From: Thermoanaerobaculales bacterium
Lineage (GTDB): Bacteria > Acidobacteriota > Thermoanaerobaculia > Thermoanaerobaculales > Sulfomarinibacteraceae
DNA length: 46,714 nucleotides
Reading direction: 5' to 3'
NCBI GenBank assembly: GCA_021107705.1
Contig: JAIOSJ010000090.1
Span: 1-46,714 of the forward strand
The position numbers and the translations under genes are program-made. A model generated the notes under the pieces. It saw only the letters and a list, made by a program, of their open reading frames with translations. It made no database searches and was not told the origin of the DNA. The first letter of the stretch is position 1; each line of letters begins with the position of its first letter. This document shows, piece after piece, positions 24,792-33,309 of the stretch.

Positions 24792-26900
24792 TTATTCGAG
24801 GCTCCATTTGAGGAAGGAGACGACCTCAAGCAGCTGATTGGTGATTTCATCTGTGGGCATTCCCGCCGAATGACCTGATTTCGTGTGATATCGCAGCAGG
24901 ATTGGAGTCTCGCCCGCCTGTTTTGCCTGGAGCAGGGCCGCCATCTTCCGGGCGTGTAAAGGAGCAACCCGCGTATCCCCGTCGCCGGTGGTGAACAGGG
25001 TGGCTGGGTGGGCCGTATCGTCGGCAACGTTGTGATAGGGCGAGTAGCCCATGATGATCGGGAAAAGCTCAGGGTCGTCCGCCGAGCCGTACTCGGCCAC
25101 CCAGTAGGGACCCATCATGTGGAGGTGGTAGCGGACCATGTCGAGCAGGGGATACTCGCAGATGACCGCCCCGAAGAGGTCCGGCCGTTGGTTCATACAA
25201 GCGCCCACCAGCAGGCCGCCGTTGCTGCCGCCTCGAATTCCGAGGTGAGCCGGAGAGGTGTAATTCTCGGCGATCAGCCACTCGGAGGCGGCGATGAAGT
25301 CGTCGAAGGTGTTCTGTTTGACCTTCATCATTCCCGCTTGGTGCCACTCCTCACCAAACTCGCCGCCTCCGCGCAAATTGGCCAGGGCATAGACGCCGCC
25401 GGCGGCGACCCATGAGGCGGCCCGTAGACGGAAGGCCGGGGTGTAGTTGACGTTGAAGCCGCCGTAGCCTTCGAGCAAGGTCGGGTTGGCGCCGTCGAGG
25501 GTCACTCCGCGCTGATGGACCAGGAACATCGGTATTTTGGTTCCGTCTTTGGATGGATACCAGACCTGTTCGATCTGAATGGCATCGCTGTCGATGGGCA
25601 CATTCTGGCGCGCCCACAGCTGCTGTTCCCCGGTCTCGAGATCCAGCTTGAAGATTGAGGGAGGCATGTGGAAAGACGAGAAATTGTAGAAGAACTCCGA
25701 GCTTGACCACCGGCCCGCAGATTCGTCCAAGGTGCCGAGGGTGTCCAGCTTCACCTCGCGGACCAGTCGGCCCTCGAGGTCGTAGACAAAGCCGATTGAA
25801 TGGACGTTCTGGAGATACCCGACGAAGACCTGATGGCCTACGGTCTGGATCGAGTCGAGAACGGCCTCGTCATGCTCGGGAACGAGTTCTCGCCAGTGGT
25901 CCACGGTGGGATTTTCGACCGACGCCAACATCACCCGTCCACGGGGCGCATCGAGGTCGGTCTTGATGACAAGATTTCCGTCAACCACTGTTGCCGAGGA
26001 ACGAGTGAGACCGTCGGCGATGACTTGCCGCCACGGGCCGTCCTCGGCTACGTTTTTCAGATACAGGTCGATGGGGCCGGAAGAGCCCTCGAGAACATGG
26101 GCCAGGAGCCATTCGCCGTCATTCGACAGTCGGCAGTAGATGATTCGGTCGCGGCCGTACTCTTGGCCGAAGAGAACCTCGTCCTGTGCCTGATCCTGCC
26201 CGAGCTCGTGGCGGTAGACCCTCGGACCCTCTTCCCCGGTGCGGGTGAAATACACCGCGGCGGCAGTCGCGTCGAACTCGGCGCCGGAGTAGCGCGCGCG
26301 AGGAAGCACGTCCTTCAGGTCCTCTCCGGCATCGACGCGGCGGATGTGGTACTCCACCTCATCCTGACCCCCTGAGCGAACCCAGTAGAGCAACAGGGAA
26401 CCGTCATGAGAAGCATCTCCGATTCCTACGGTCACGGTGTGGTCTTCACTCATTCCATGTGGGTCGACCAGGACCTGTTCGGGGCCGTCCAGACTATCGC
26501 GCCGGTAGATGACGGCCAGGTCCTGTCCTACCTGTCGCCGGGCGTAGAAATATCGGTCGCCCCTCTCAATGGGAATGGCGACCGTGTCGGTCTCCACGAT
26601 ACCGGCGATGATCCGGCGCAGTTCATCGCGCCCGGGAATCTGCTCCAACACAGAGTCGGTGTAGGCGTTCTGAGCCTCGATCCAAGCCCGGGTCTCCGGC
26701 GCCTCCTGGTCCTCGAGCCAGCGGTATGGATCCGCCACCTCGACGCCGTGGATCTCATCGACCACATTTTCAGTTCGGGTTACGGGCGGGGGTCCGACTT
26801 CCACGACGGCCGGCGCCTCAGTTTTGGGAGCGCAGCCCACTCCGAAGACGATGAACAATACGGCAAACCAGAACCGAGAATTCAGAAAACAACTTCGCAT
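24792..26900 (-). CDS. Prolyl oligopeptidase (S9A) lipoprotein
   Basis: Start set at ATG 26900 (MRSCFLNSRFWFAVLFIVFGVGC), a lipoprotein signal with lipobox and a GGAGGGG ribosome site; the track adds 36 codons. About 702 residues: a seven-bladed propeller (roughly 60-420) opening with DPYRWLEDQEAPET, then the peptidase domain with the Ser motif GGSNGGLLVG, Asp in TTGDGDTRVAPLHA and His in HTKSGHSAG. It cleaves short peptides after proline at the cell envelope. The large number of exported peptidases in the window suggests growth on protein. It heads the minus-strand run with the EF-P paralogue and the VPS10-like protein. Confidence 0.93.
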   Translation of the reverse strand: MRSCFLNSRFWFAVLFIVFGVGCAPKTEAPAVVEVGPPPVTRTENVVDEIHGVEVADPYRWLEDQEAPETRAWIEAQNAYTDSVLEQIPGRDELRRIIAGIVETDTVAIPIERGDRYFYARRQVGQDLAVIYRRDSLDGPEQVLVDPHGMSEDHTVTVGIGDASHDGSLLLYWVRSGGQDEVEYHIRRVDAGEDLKDVLPRARYSGAEFDATAAAVYFTRTGEEGPRVYRHELGQDQAQDEVLFGQEYGRDRIIYCRLSNDGEWLLAHVLEGSSGPIDLYLKNVAEDGPWRQVIADGLTRSSATVVDGNLVIKTDLDAPRGRVMLASVENPTVDHWRELVPEHDEAVLDSIQTVGHQVFVGYLQNVHSIGFVYDLEGRLVREVKLDTLGTLDESAGRWSSSEFFYNFSSFHMPPSIFKLDLETGEQQLWARQNVPIDSDAIQIEQVWYPSKDGTKIPMFLVHQRGVTLDGANPTLLEGYGGFNVNYTPAFRLRAASWVAAGGVYALANLRGGGEFGEEWHQAGMMKVKQNTFDDFIAASEWLIAENYTSPAHLGIRGGSNGGLLVGACMNQRPDLFGAVICEYPLLDMVRYHLHMMGPYWVAEYGSADDPELFPIIMGYSPYHNVADDTAHPATLFTTGDGDTRVAPLHARKMAALLQAKQAGETPILLRYHTKSGHSAGMPTDEITNQLLEVVSFLKWSLE

Positions 26901-26949
26901 AACCCCTCCTACTGCGGCCCGCAGAATAGCAGGCTCCCAATCCGCGGTA

Positions 26950-27004
26950 TGAGAGACGCCTGCCATCACCATATTCAGTCGTACCGATTGTGGCAGCAGG
27001 CGTC
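26950..27004 (-). promoter_or_regulatory. Inverted repeat in the upstream region of the S9 gene
   Basis: GACGCCTG (26955-26962) and CAGGCGTC (26997-27004) with partly paired flanking bases could form a hairpin 50-100 nt upstream of the start. Its function is unknown; it could be a 5' untranslated structure. Confidence 0.3.
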
Positions 27005-27087
27005 CCACCCGCCGGTGAGTCGGATCCCGACGTAATCATTTCCAGCGCCGTAGACAAGGAGGAAGGAGAGCGACGGAAGGTGCCGGA

Positions 27088-27279
27088 ATGAAGAAAGAAA
27101 AAAGTAGAGTACATTTTGACCGCAAGACCGGCCGGTTGAGGGTCGAGGCCGGTAGTGGAGATTTCGGGATCGACCGCGCCCAGGGGAGACCTCCCTTCGA
27201 AGGCCGGTGGGACGCCGGTTCGCAACAGAGCCTCGAAGAGTTCATCAGGAAGTGGGAACAGCGCTTTCTGAGACCCTGA
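27088..27279 (+). CDS. Small hypothetical protein
   Basis: A 63-residue ORF (MKKEKSRVHFDRKTGRLRVEAGSGDFGIDR...) lying in the otherwise empty gap between the S9 gene and ispH. It is charged, has no signal peptide, and ends in a plausible amphipathic helix (SLEEFIRKWEQRF). A GGAAGGTG stretch precedes the ATG. No family recognised. It could be a chance ORF. Confidence 0.4.
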   Translation: MKKEKSRVHFDRKTGRLRVEAGSGDFGIDRAQGRPPFEGRWDAGSQQSLEEFIRKWEQRFLRP

Positions 27280-27382
27280 ATCCCTGCCTCTCAAGAAACC
27301 TCCCGGATTTTCGAGGATCGCGTGATTCTGAATTGAAATTCGAACCCGAGGATTCCCGCGCAGTTTTCAATTTGGCAACGCG

Positions 27383-28243
27383 CTATTCCGGATTCTTGTA
27401 TTGCTCAAGGAAGGAAACAACTTCTTCGATCAGGGAGTCCGGAGTCGAGGCACCGGCGGTAATTCCGACGCATGTGAGTTTTTGCAACCATACGGAATCG
27501 ATGTCGTCCGGTCCCTGAATCAGCTTCGACGGCTTGATTTTGGAGGTGATTTCCCACAGATGATGGGTATTGGCCGATTTTGTGCCGCCGATTACGAAGA
27601 TGAGTTCGACTTCGGGGTCTGCCGCCAACTTCTCGGCGGCCGTCTGGTTCTCTTTGGTGGCGTAGCAGATCGTGTCGGCCCTGATGGTCCGAGAATTCAC
27701 CTTTTCGATGTGGCGAACCGTCTCCTCGTAATGTTCGGCGTTCAGCGTGGTCTGATAGAAAAGTCGAATCTTCGAATAGACCGACCAGTCGACTGCCTGA
27801 GCATCATTGAGGCTTGAAACGACGTGATAATCCTCCGGATCGAGGTCGTGGGTGTAGCCGACGACCTCCCGATGGCCGGATTCCCCGATGAACACCAGGT
27901 GACAGCCGTCTTCGAGGGCAGCGCCCGCTTCTCGGTGGATGTCATAGACGAAGGTGCAGGTTGTGTCGAGAACTTCGAGACCCCTCTTGTGGGCGTGGTC
28001 ATGAAAGGATGGGGGCACGCCGTGAGCGGAAAAGACGATCGCCGGTTCCGTGACCTCGTCGATCGTCTCAACGGTGCGCATTCCCATTGATTCCATTTCG
28101 GAGACGACTCGCTCGTTGTGAACAACCTGCCCGAGTATGGCGCCGATTCCGCCGTCGATCGCGAATCGCCGGACCTTGATGTCGGCAATCCTCACACCCG
28201 AGCAGAATCCGTATTTTTCGGCCAGTTTGACCCTAATTTGCAT
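27383..28243 (-). CDS. ispH: 4-hydroxy-3-methylbut-2-enyl diphosphate reductase
   Basis: 286 residues, full length for IspH/LytB. The three iron-sulfur cysteines are visible: KYGFCSGV (Cys14), DTTCTFV (near 96) and TICYATKENQ (near 195), together with the active-site AHG (FSAHGVPP) and the TKENQ signature. This last enzyme of the non-mevalonate pathway makes IPP and DMAPP in the cytoplasm. An AAGGA site lies 10 nt before the start. It follows aroC by 35 bp in the same direction and is probably cotranscribed with it. Confidence 0.96.
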   Translation of the reverse strand: MQIRVKLAEKYGFCSGVRIADIKVRRFAIDGGIGAILGQVVHNERVVSEMESMGMRTVETIDEVTEPAIVFSAHGVPPSFHDHAHKRGLEVLDTTCTFVYDIHREAGAALEDGCHLVFIGESGHREVVGYTHDLDPEDYHVVSSLNDAQAVDWSVYSKIRLFYQTTLNAEHYEETVRHIEKVNSRTIRADTICYATKENQTAAEKLAADPEVELIFVIGGTKSANTHHLWEITSKIKPSKLIQGPDDIDSVWLQKLTCVGITAGASTPDSLIEEVVSFLEQYKNPE

Positions 28244-28278
28244 ATCTCATGGATCCTTCTAAGAAACTCCCAGGATTT

Positions 28279-29478
28279 TCAAGAAGTGCGGGCTGGGTCG
28301 GGGCGCCACCATGGGCCGATGCGAGCGCAGTACGTCTTCCATGCGGCATCCAGATCGGTGATGGCATCGCCTCCGAGCTTTTCGAGCAGGGCATCGCCGA
28401 GAACGAGGGCCGCTACGGCCTCAAGGATCGGCGGGGCGGCCCCGATTGCGGTGACGTCGGAGCGCTCCCACACGGTCTCGCCGGCCTCGCCGGTCGCCAG
28501 GTCGACCGAGGGCAGTCCTTTCCTGAGGGTGGCGATTGGTTTGAACCACGCCCGCACGACGATGTCCTGACCGTTAGTGACGCCTCCCTCCAGGCCGCCG
28601 GCATGATTGGTGGGGCGATCCAGGCCGTGCTCGCCGCGGATGAATGGGTCATGGGCCTTGGAACCGGTTCCTCTCGCGACTTCCAGTCCGGCGCCGAGAG
28701 AGACGGCCTTCACCGATGGGATCGAGGCCGTGGCCTGCATCAGTCGCCCGTCCAGTTTGCGGTCCCAGTGCACATAGGCGCCGAGACCTGGCGGCACACC
28801 TCGAATGACGAGGCCGACGACGCCTCCGAGGGTCTCTCCCTCTTCGCGAGCGGCCCGTACGCTCTCCACCAAGACATCTTCGTTGTCCGGATCCGGGGTC
28901 ACGAGCGGCGAATCGTGGCGTACCTTCTCAAGGTCGTGCCAGGTCGGCGGTCCTTCGAAGGCCGAGTGGGCCCCGATTGCGAGGACCGCCGAACGCATGC
29001 GAATGCCGTACCGATCCAGAAGTTGTTTGCAGACCGCTCCGGCTGCGACCCGGGCGGCGGTCTCTCGGGCAGAGGCTCTTTCGAGAACGTTTCGCTGGTC
29101 GGAGAGTTGGTCGGTGGCGACGCCTCCCGAATAGTCGGCGTGACCCGGACGAGGTCGCGTGACGGCTCGTTGCGCGGCCGCAGGCCCGTCCACCTCCCAC
29201 GGGTCCATCACTGTCTGCCAATTGACCCAATCTCGGTTGTTGACATGCATCACCAGAGGAGAACCGAGGGTGCGGCCATCCCGAAGTCCGCCGCTCACCT
29301 CGATTTCATCTTTCTCGATGCTTTGCCGACCACCTCTTCCGAAGCCGTGTTGTCTTCGTCGGAGCATGATGTTCAGGGCTTCTCGGTCAAGCGGGAGTCC
29401 TGCGGGCAAGCCCTCCAGAATCGCCGTCAGTCGAGGGCCGTGGCTTTCGCCGCCGGTGAGCAAGCGCAGACGTCTCAT
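28279..29478 (-). CDS. aroC: Chorismate synthase
   Basis: About 399 residues. Typical signatures: LLTGGESHGP, RRRQHGFGRGGRQSIEKDEIEVSGG, TRPRPGHADYSGG and ERASARETAARVAAG. It converts EPSP to chorismate using reduced FMN as the last step of the shikimate pathway. The start at 29478 (MRRLRLLTGG) overlaps the stop of the upstream receptor gene as ATGA, pointing to translational coupling; the track start at 29496 adds six codons not expected in the family. aroB lies 7 kb away on the same strand. Confidence 0.95.
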   Translation of the reverse strand: MRRLRLLTGGESHGPRLTAILEGLPAGLPLDREALNIMLRRRQHGFGRGGRQSIEKDEIEVSGGLRDGRTLGSPLVMHVNNRDWVNWQTVMDPWEVDGPAAAQRAVTRPRPGHADYSGGVATDQLSDQRNVLERASARETAARVAAGAVCKQLLDRYGIRMRSAVLAIGAHSAFEGPPTWHDLEKVRHDSPLVTPDPDNEDVLVESVRAAREEGETLGGVVGLVIRGVPPGLGAYVHWDRKLDGRLMQATASIPSVKAVSLGAGLEVARGTGSKAHDPFIRGEHGLDRPTNHAGGLEGGVTNGQDIVVRAWFKPIATLRKGLPSVDLATGEAGETVWERSDVTAIGAAPPILEAVAALVLGDALLEKLGGDAITDLDAAWKTYCARIGPWWRPDPARTS

Positions 29479-31280
29479 TGGGTGGGTATTTCCCATTTGG
29501 CGGAGACGCTCACCCAGCGTCCCGGCAACGGAACGCCGTGAAACTCGGTGAGTTCACGATCAAATGCGTTATTGCCTTCGAGTTCAATCCACATAGTAGG
29601 AAGGATACGTCGGCTGAGCCGAAGATCCAAGGCCGTCCACGATCCACCTTCGGAAGGGTCGCGGAAACGTAGCGCCCAACCGGCGCGCCAGGCGCCCCCC
29701 GAGTCGACCACACCGGTCCAGGCGGCTTCCAGGCGCGGATGCGCCAGAGCGTACCTCGAGTGCGTTGGATCGGTGGCAATGTCTGATTCCAGCCAGGTGA
29801 CGCCGATGCGCTGGTGACGGATTGGGCCAATTGCGGCAAGGTCATATCCGGCTTCGATGCCGGTGGTCGTGATTCGGCCGAGATTCTGAGCCCGCCAGAT
29901 CCCGTCGGCGTCGAGCACATAATCGATGATCGGGTCGGCCTGTCTCCTGAAGACGGTCAGATAGAAATCCGCCGCCTCAAGACCGACTTCGAGGGTTCGA
30001 CCGCGCTCCGGTTCCAGCCCTGGGTTCCCTTCCGTTGCGGGGGAACGGTAGTAAAGATCGGTGAAGGAGGGTGCTCTGAAACTCGAGCCCCAGGAGGCCC
30101 TCAGGGCCAGGGCGGGGCGGATCTTCCAGCGTCCTCCTATCGCGGCGGTCGAGACCGTGTCCCACGAGTCATGATGATCCACTCGGCCTTGAAGGGCGAA
30201 GGTGAGGGGGCCGTCGAGATATCCGGCTTCGGCAAACAGGGCCGTCCGGTCGCTGCGGTGGTCCCCAAGATTGGACGAGCGGATTTCGTCGTGAGAAGCT
30301 TCGATACCCGTGACCCAGGACCAGCCCTGATGTCGACCCCGCAGTTCCGCTTGGGCCAGGGCGCCATTGGTCACGTGGTGGTTGTGAAACCAGTCTGGGC
30401 GATGACGGTCAAGAATGAAGTCATCCTCGTGGCGAATCAATCGTAGGGCTGAGGTGAGTATCAGGTTCTTGCCGAGTGTGGTCTCACTGCTCAGCATGAG
30501 GAGCCGTCCTTCGGTGTGTTCACGCTCGTCCGGGAAGCGGGTCGAATAAAAGGCGTGGGCGCCGAATCGACGTCGCCCCGCCGAGGCCGTCAATTCGAGG
30601 CGGGATCTTTCTCCCGCCCAGGACCATCCAGCGGCGCCTTGGTTGACGTCGTGTTCGGTATTGTCGCGAAAGCCGGTGTGGACTTCACGTTCGGCAGAGG
30701 CCCACAGACCTTTCACGGATCCGGAAATTCCGCCCCCGGTGAGGTTGTTTTCCCCAACTCTGAGATATGCGGCGGCACGGGAGACGACCCGCGTCACAAT
30801 GTTGACGGCGCCGCCGAAGACATCTGGTCCGTGGACGGCGGAACCGGGTCCGTAAAGCACCTCGACTCTTTCGATTGCTTCGAGAGGGATAAAGAGGTCC
30901 AGGTTGTGGTGACCAGTCTGGGGGTTGTTCACCCGCACTCCGTTCACCATGACGACCGATTGTTCGAAGGTCGAGCCCCTCAGGTTGAGATCGCCTTGAA
31001 CTCCCCGTGCGCCGCGTCGCGTGAGACCGACTCCGGGCAGGGCGGCGAGCAGATCTTGCAGCGTCTGAACCGGCAGGCGGGCGATCTCATCCCGTTCGAT
31101 GATCACCTCGCGCCGCCCGATTTCACCGGGTTCGTCAGCGATCCGGCCGGCGATGACTTCGGTGGCGCCGCGAAATGTCGGCGGCCCTTGGTCATCGTCC
31201 GAAGAGATGGAGAAAGACGCCCCGAGGAGTTGGATTGTGACGACTGCCATACATCGGAAGACGAAACTCGATCTCTTCAT
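29475..31280 (-). CDS. TonB-dependent receptor, BtuB-like
   Basis: 601 residues, compact like BtuB/vitamin B12-type receptors. An N-terminal hydrophobic segment (MAVVTIQLLGASFS) acts as signal. The plug motifs are REVIIERDEIARLPVQTLQDLLAALPGV, LNLRGSTFEQSVVMVNGVRVN and VEVLYGPGSAVHGPDVFGGAVNIVT. The barrel has typical strand repeats and ends GRWVSVSAKWEIPTQ without a terminal Phe, which is slightly unusual. The ligand is not known; cobalamin or heme-like is plausible. The stop overlaps the aroC start. No clear ribosome site precedes the ATG. Confidence 0.9.
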   Translation of the reverse strand: MKRSSFVFRCMAVVTIQLLGASFSISSDDDQGPPTFRGATEVIAGRIADEPGEIGRREVIIERDEIARLPVQTLQDLLAALPGVGLTRRGARGVQGDLNLRGSTFEQSVVMVNGVRVNNPQTGHHNLDLFIPLEAIERVEVLYGPGSAVHGPDVFGGAVNIVTRVVSRAAAYLRVGENNLTGGGISGSVKGLWASAEREVHTGFRDNTEHDVNQGAAGWSWAGERSRLELTASAGRRRFGAHAFYSTRFPDEREHTEGRLLMLSSETTLGKNLILTSALRLIRHEDDFILDRHRPDWFHNHHVTNGALAQAELRGRHQGWSWVTGIEASHDEIRSSNLGDHRSDRTALFAEAGYLDGPLTFALQGRVDHHDSWDTVSTAAIGGRWKIRPALALRASWGSSFRAPSFTDLYYRSPATEGNPGLEPERGRTLEVGLEAADFYLTVFRRQADPIIDYVLDADGIWRAQNLGRITTTGIEAGYDLAAIGPIRHQRIGVTWLESDIATDPTHSRYALAHPRLEAAWTGVVDSGGAWRAGWALRFRDPSEGGSWTALDLRLSRRILPTMWIELEGNNAFDRELTEFHGVPLPGRWVSVSAKWEIPTQ

Positions 31281-31354
31281 GGGCCGGGATCATAACGTAA
31301 AACCAGCTCGGCGGAGCCGGAACGTTTTTCCTGAATTCACCTTTCTGATAATTC

Positions 31355-31385
31355 AACACAGAGGACACAGAGAAACATAGAGTGA
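31355..31385 (+). repeat. CACAGAG-type dispersed repeat
   Basis: AACACAGAGGACACAGAGAAACATAGAG matches one arm of the larger element at 37355-37574. It lies in the divergent gap between the BtuB-like receptor and the 5'-nucleotidase. Confidence 0.7.
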
Positions 31386-31482
31386 CCCTTTGGTGCGTTA
31401 ATTTCTTCCGAATTTCGCCCATCCTTCTGCGTTTCCCCTTCAATACCGACGACTCCGTGCGTTGTCTTGGTATCCTGCAGCA

Positions 31483-33162
31483 ATGAAGAAATATGATTTT
31501 GTTCGGAGAACGGCAATTACGGCAGGGCTGGTGGCGGGTCTGTGGCTCTCACCGCTCACGGCAGGGGAGAGAATTCGCCTCACCGTGCTCCATACGTCGG
31601 ATATTCACGGTCAGGTCTTGCCCTTTGACGATGCGCGTGATCGACCGGCGCCGGGTTCTCTCGCCCGGGTCTCGGCTGCGGTGGACGCCATTCGCGGGTC
31701 GACGGATCACTCAGTGCTGTTGATCGACTCGGGCGATAGCCTTCAGGGAACCTTGTTGGAGGAATTCACCAATGTGCGCCGGAAGGAACCGAGCCCGACA
31801 ATCGAAGCCATGAACCATCTGGGCTACGCGGCAATGGCGGTCGGAAACCACGAGTTCAATTTCGGTCTTGAAGTGTTGCGTCGAGCCGAAGCCGAGGCCG
31901 ACTTTCCGTTTCTCGCCGCCAATGCGGTTGACACCGCCACTGAGAACCCGGCATTTCAACCTTTCCTCATCCAGAAAATTGACGGCCTGACTGTCGGGAT
32001 TCTGGGTCTGGTGACGTCGAATATTCCCGGGTGGGAGACGCCTGAGCACTACCGGGGCATGCACTTCGAACCGATGGACGAATCGGCGCGCCATTGGGTG
32101 CGATACCTCAGGGAGGAGAAGTCCTGCGATGTGGTGATCGTGCTGGCCCACACCGGCTTTGAAGTTGATCCGGAGACAGGCGAAAGCAATGGGACGGAAT
32201 ACGAGAATTTCGGGAACCGCCTGGTGGCGGTGCCGGGAATTGATCTCCTTTTGACCGGACATGCGCATCAAGACATTTCGCCTACCGATATGAATGGGGT
32301 CATCATAAGCCAGCCTTCCTCTCGCGGCCGGCGTCTGACTCGGATTGATCTCGAATTCGAGGGCAGCGGCGAGGCATGGAAGATGGTTCACTGGGAGGGC
32401 CGGAATCTGGATCTTTCCTGGACTAAGATCGACGAAGATCTCGTTGCCGCCTTCGACGAGAAGCGAAAGACAATCTTGGTAGAGATGGACACGCCACTGA
32501 CGGTGGTGGACCGGGCGGTCAGTGTGCGGGGATGCCGGGTGAGGGACTGCGCCGCCAACGATCTCATCCACCAGGTTCAGCTGGCCGTGTCCGGCGCCGA
32601 TCTTTCCTTGGCCAGTCTGTTGACCAACTCGACGCCGGATCTGGCGCCCGGGCCGGTGACCCAACGCTGGGTTCGTTCTCTCTACACCTATCCGAACACC
32701 TTGAGGGTTTTGAAGTTGACCGGGGCCCAGGTCAAGGACGTTCTCGAGCATGCCGCACGGTATTATGTTGGGCTGGAGTGCTCGGGCTCGGCCGGCTGTG
32801 AAATTCTCACAAACCCCGATGTTCGCCACTACAACGTGGATACGATCCAGGGTCTCACCTACCGGATCGACCCGAACGGAAGGGAAGGGGCAAAGGTCTT
32901 CGGTCTGAGTCGCCACGGCATGCCTCTCGATCTTCATGCCGATTTCACATTGGTCTGCAACAATTATCGTGCTGTCGGGGGCGGTTCTTTTCCACATCTC
33001 GCCGAGGCCGACATCGTATGGCAGTCCTCGAAAGAAGTGGCGGAGCTGGTGATCGAATACCTCGAAAAGATGGAAGTCTGGCAGCCGTCGGCCGATGAAA
33101 ACTGGAATATTTCGCCTCGGATTCTGGGCGAAAAGAGAGCCGGTCGCAACGCTGGGCCTTGA
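31483..33162 (+). CDS. Periplasmic 5'-nucleotidase/metallophosphatase (UshA family)
   Basis: Start at ATG 31483 (MKKYDFVRRTAITAGLVAGLWLSPLTAGE), giving a twin-Arg-containing but ordinary signal peptide. Metallophosphatase motifs occur in order: VLHTSDIHGQ, DSGDSLQGT, VGNHEFNFG, VLAHTGFE and LLTGHAHQD. The C-terminal 5'-nucleotidase domain follows (about 350-520). It hydrolyses nucleotides or related phosphoesters in the periplasm, feeding nucleosides and phosphate to the cell. No good ribosome site is visible. 560 residues is normal for the family. A monocistronic gene between two divergent/tandem receptor genes. Confidence 0.93.
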   Translation: MKKYDFVRRTAITAGLVAGLWLSPLTAGERIRLTVLHTSDIHGQVLPFDDARDRPAPGSLARVSAAVDAIRGSTDHSVLLIDSGDSLQGTLLEEFTNVRRKEPSPTIEAMNHLGYAAMAVGNHEFNFGLEVLRRAEAEADFPFLAANAVDTATENPAFQPFLIQKIDGLTVGILGLVTSNIPGWETPEHYRGMHFEPMDESARHWVRYLREEKSCDVVIVLAHTGFEVDPETGESNGTEYENFGNRLVAVPGIDLLLTGHAHQDISPTDMNGVIISQPSSRGRRLTRIDLEFEGSGEAWKMVHWEGRNLDLSWTKIDEDLVAAFDEKRKTILVEMDTPLTVVDRAVSVRGCRVRDCAANDLIHQVQLAVSGADLSLASLLTNSTPDLAPGPVTQRWVRSLYTYPNTLRVLKLTGAQVKDVLEHAARYYVGLECSGSAGCEILTNPDVRHYNVDTIQGLTYRIDPNGREGAKVFGLSRHGMPLDLHADFTLVCNNYRAVGGGSFPHLAEADIVWQSSKEVAELVIEYLEKMEVWQPSADENWNISPRILGEKRAGRNAGP

Positions 33163-33309
33163 CCCTGGCCTTTTACTGATTTTTTTTGGGAAATTGGTTG
33201 AAAGAGTTCCGGTGAATGAGTACATTGACGCAGTGAAATCCACTTGTTTTTTGGTTGAATGAGGATCGAACGTGATTTTATTCACTTATTTGAGGAAGGA
33301 GAGAGGAAA

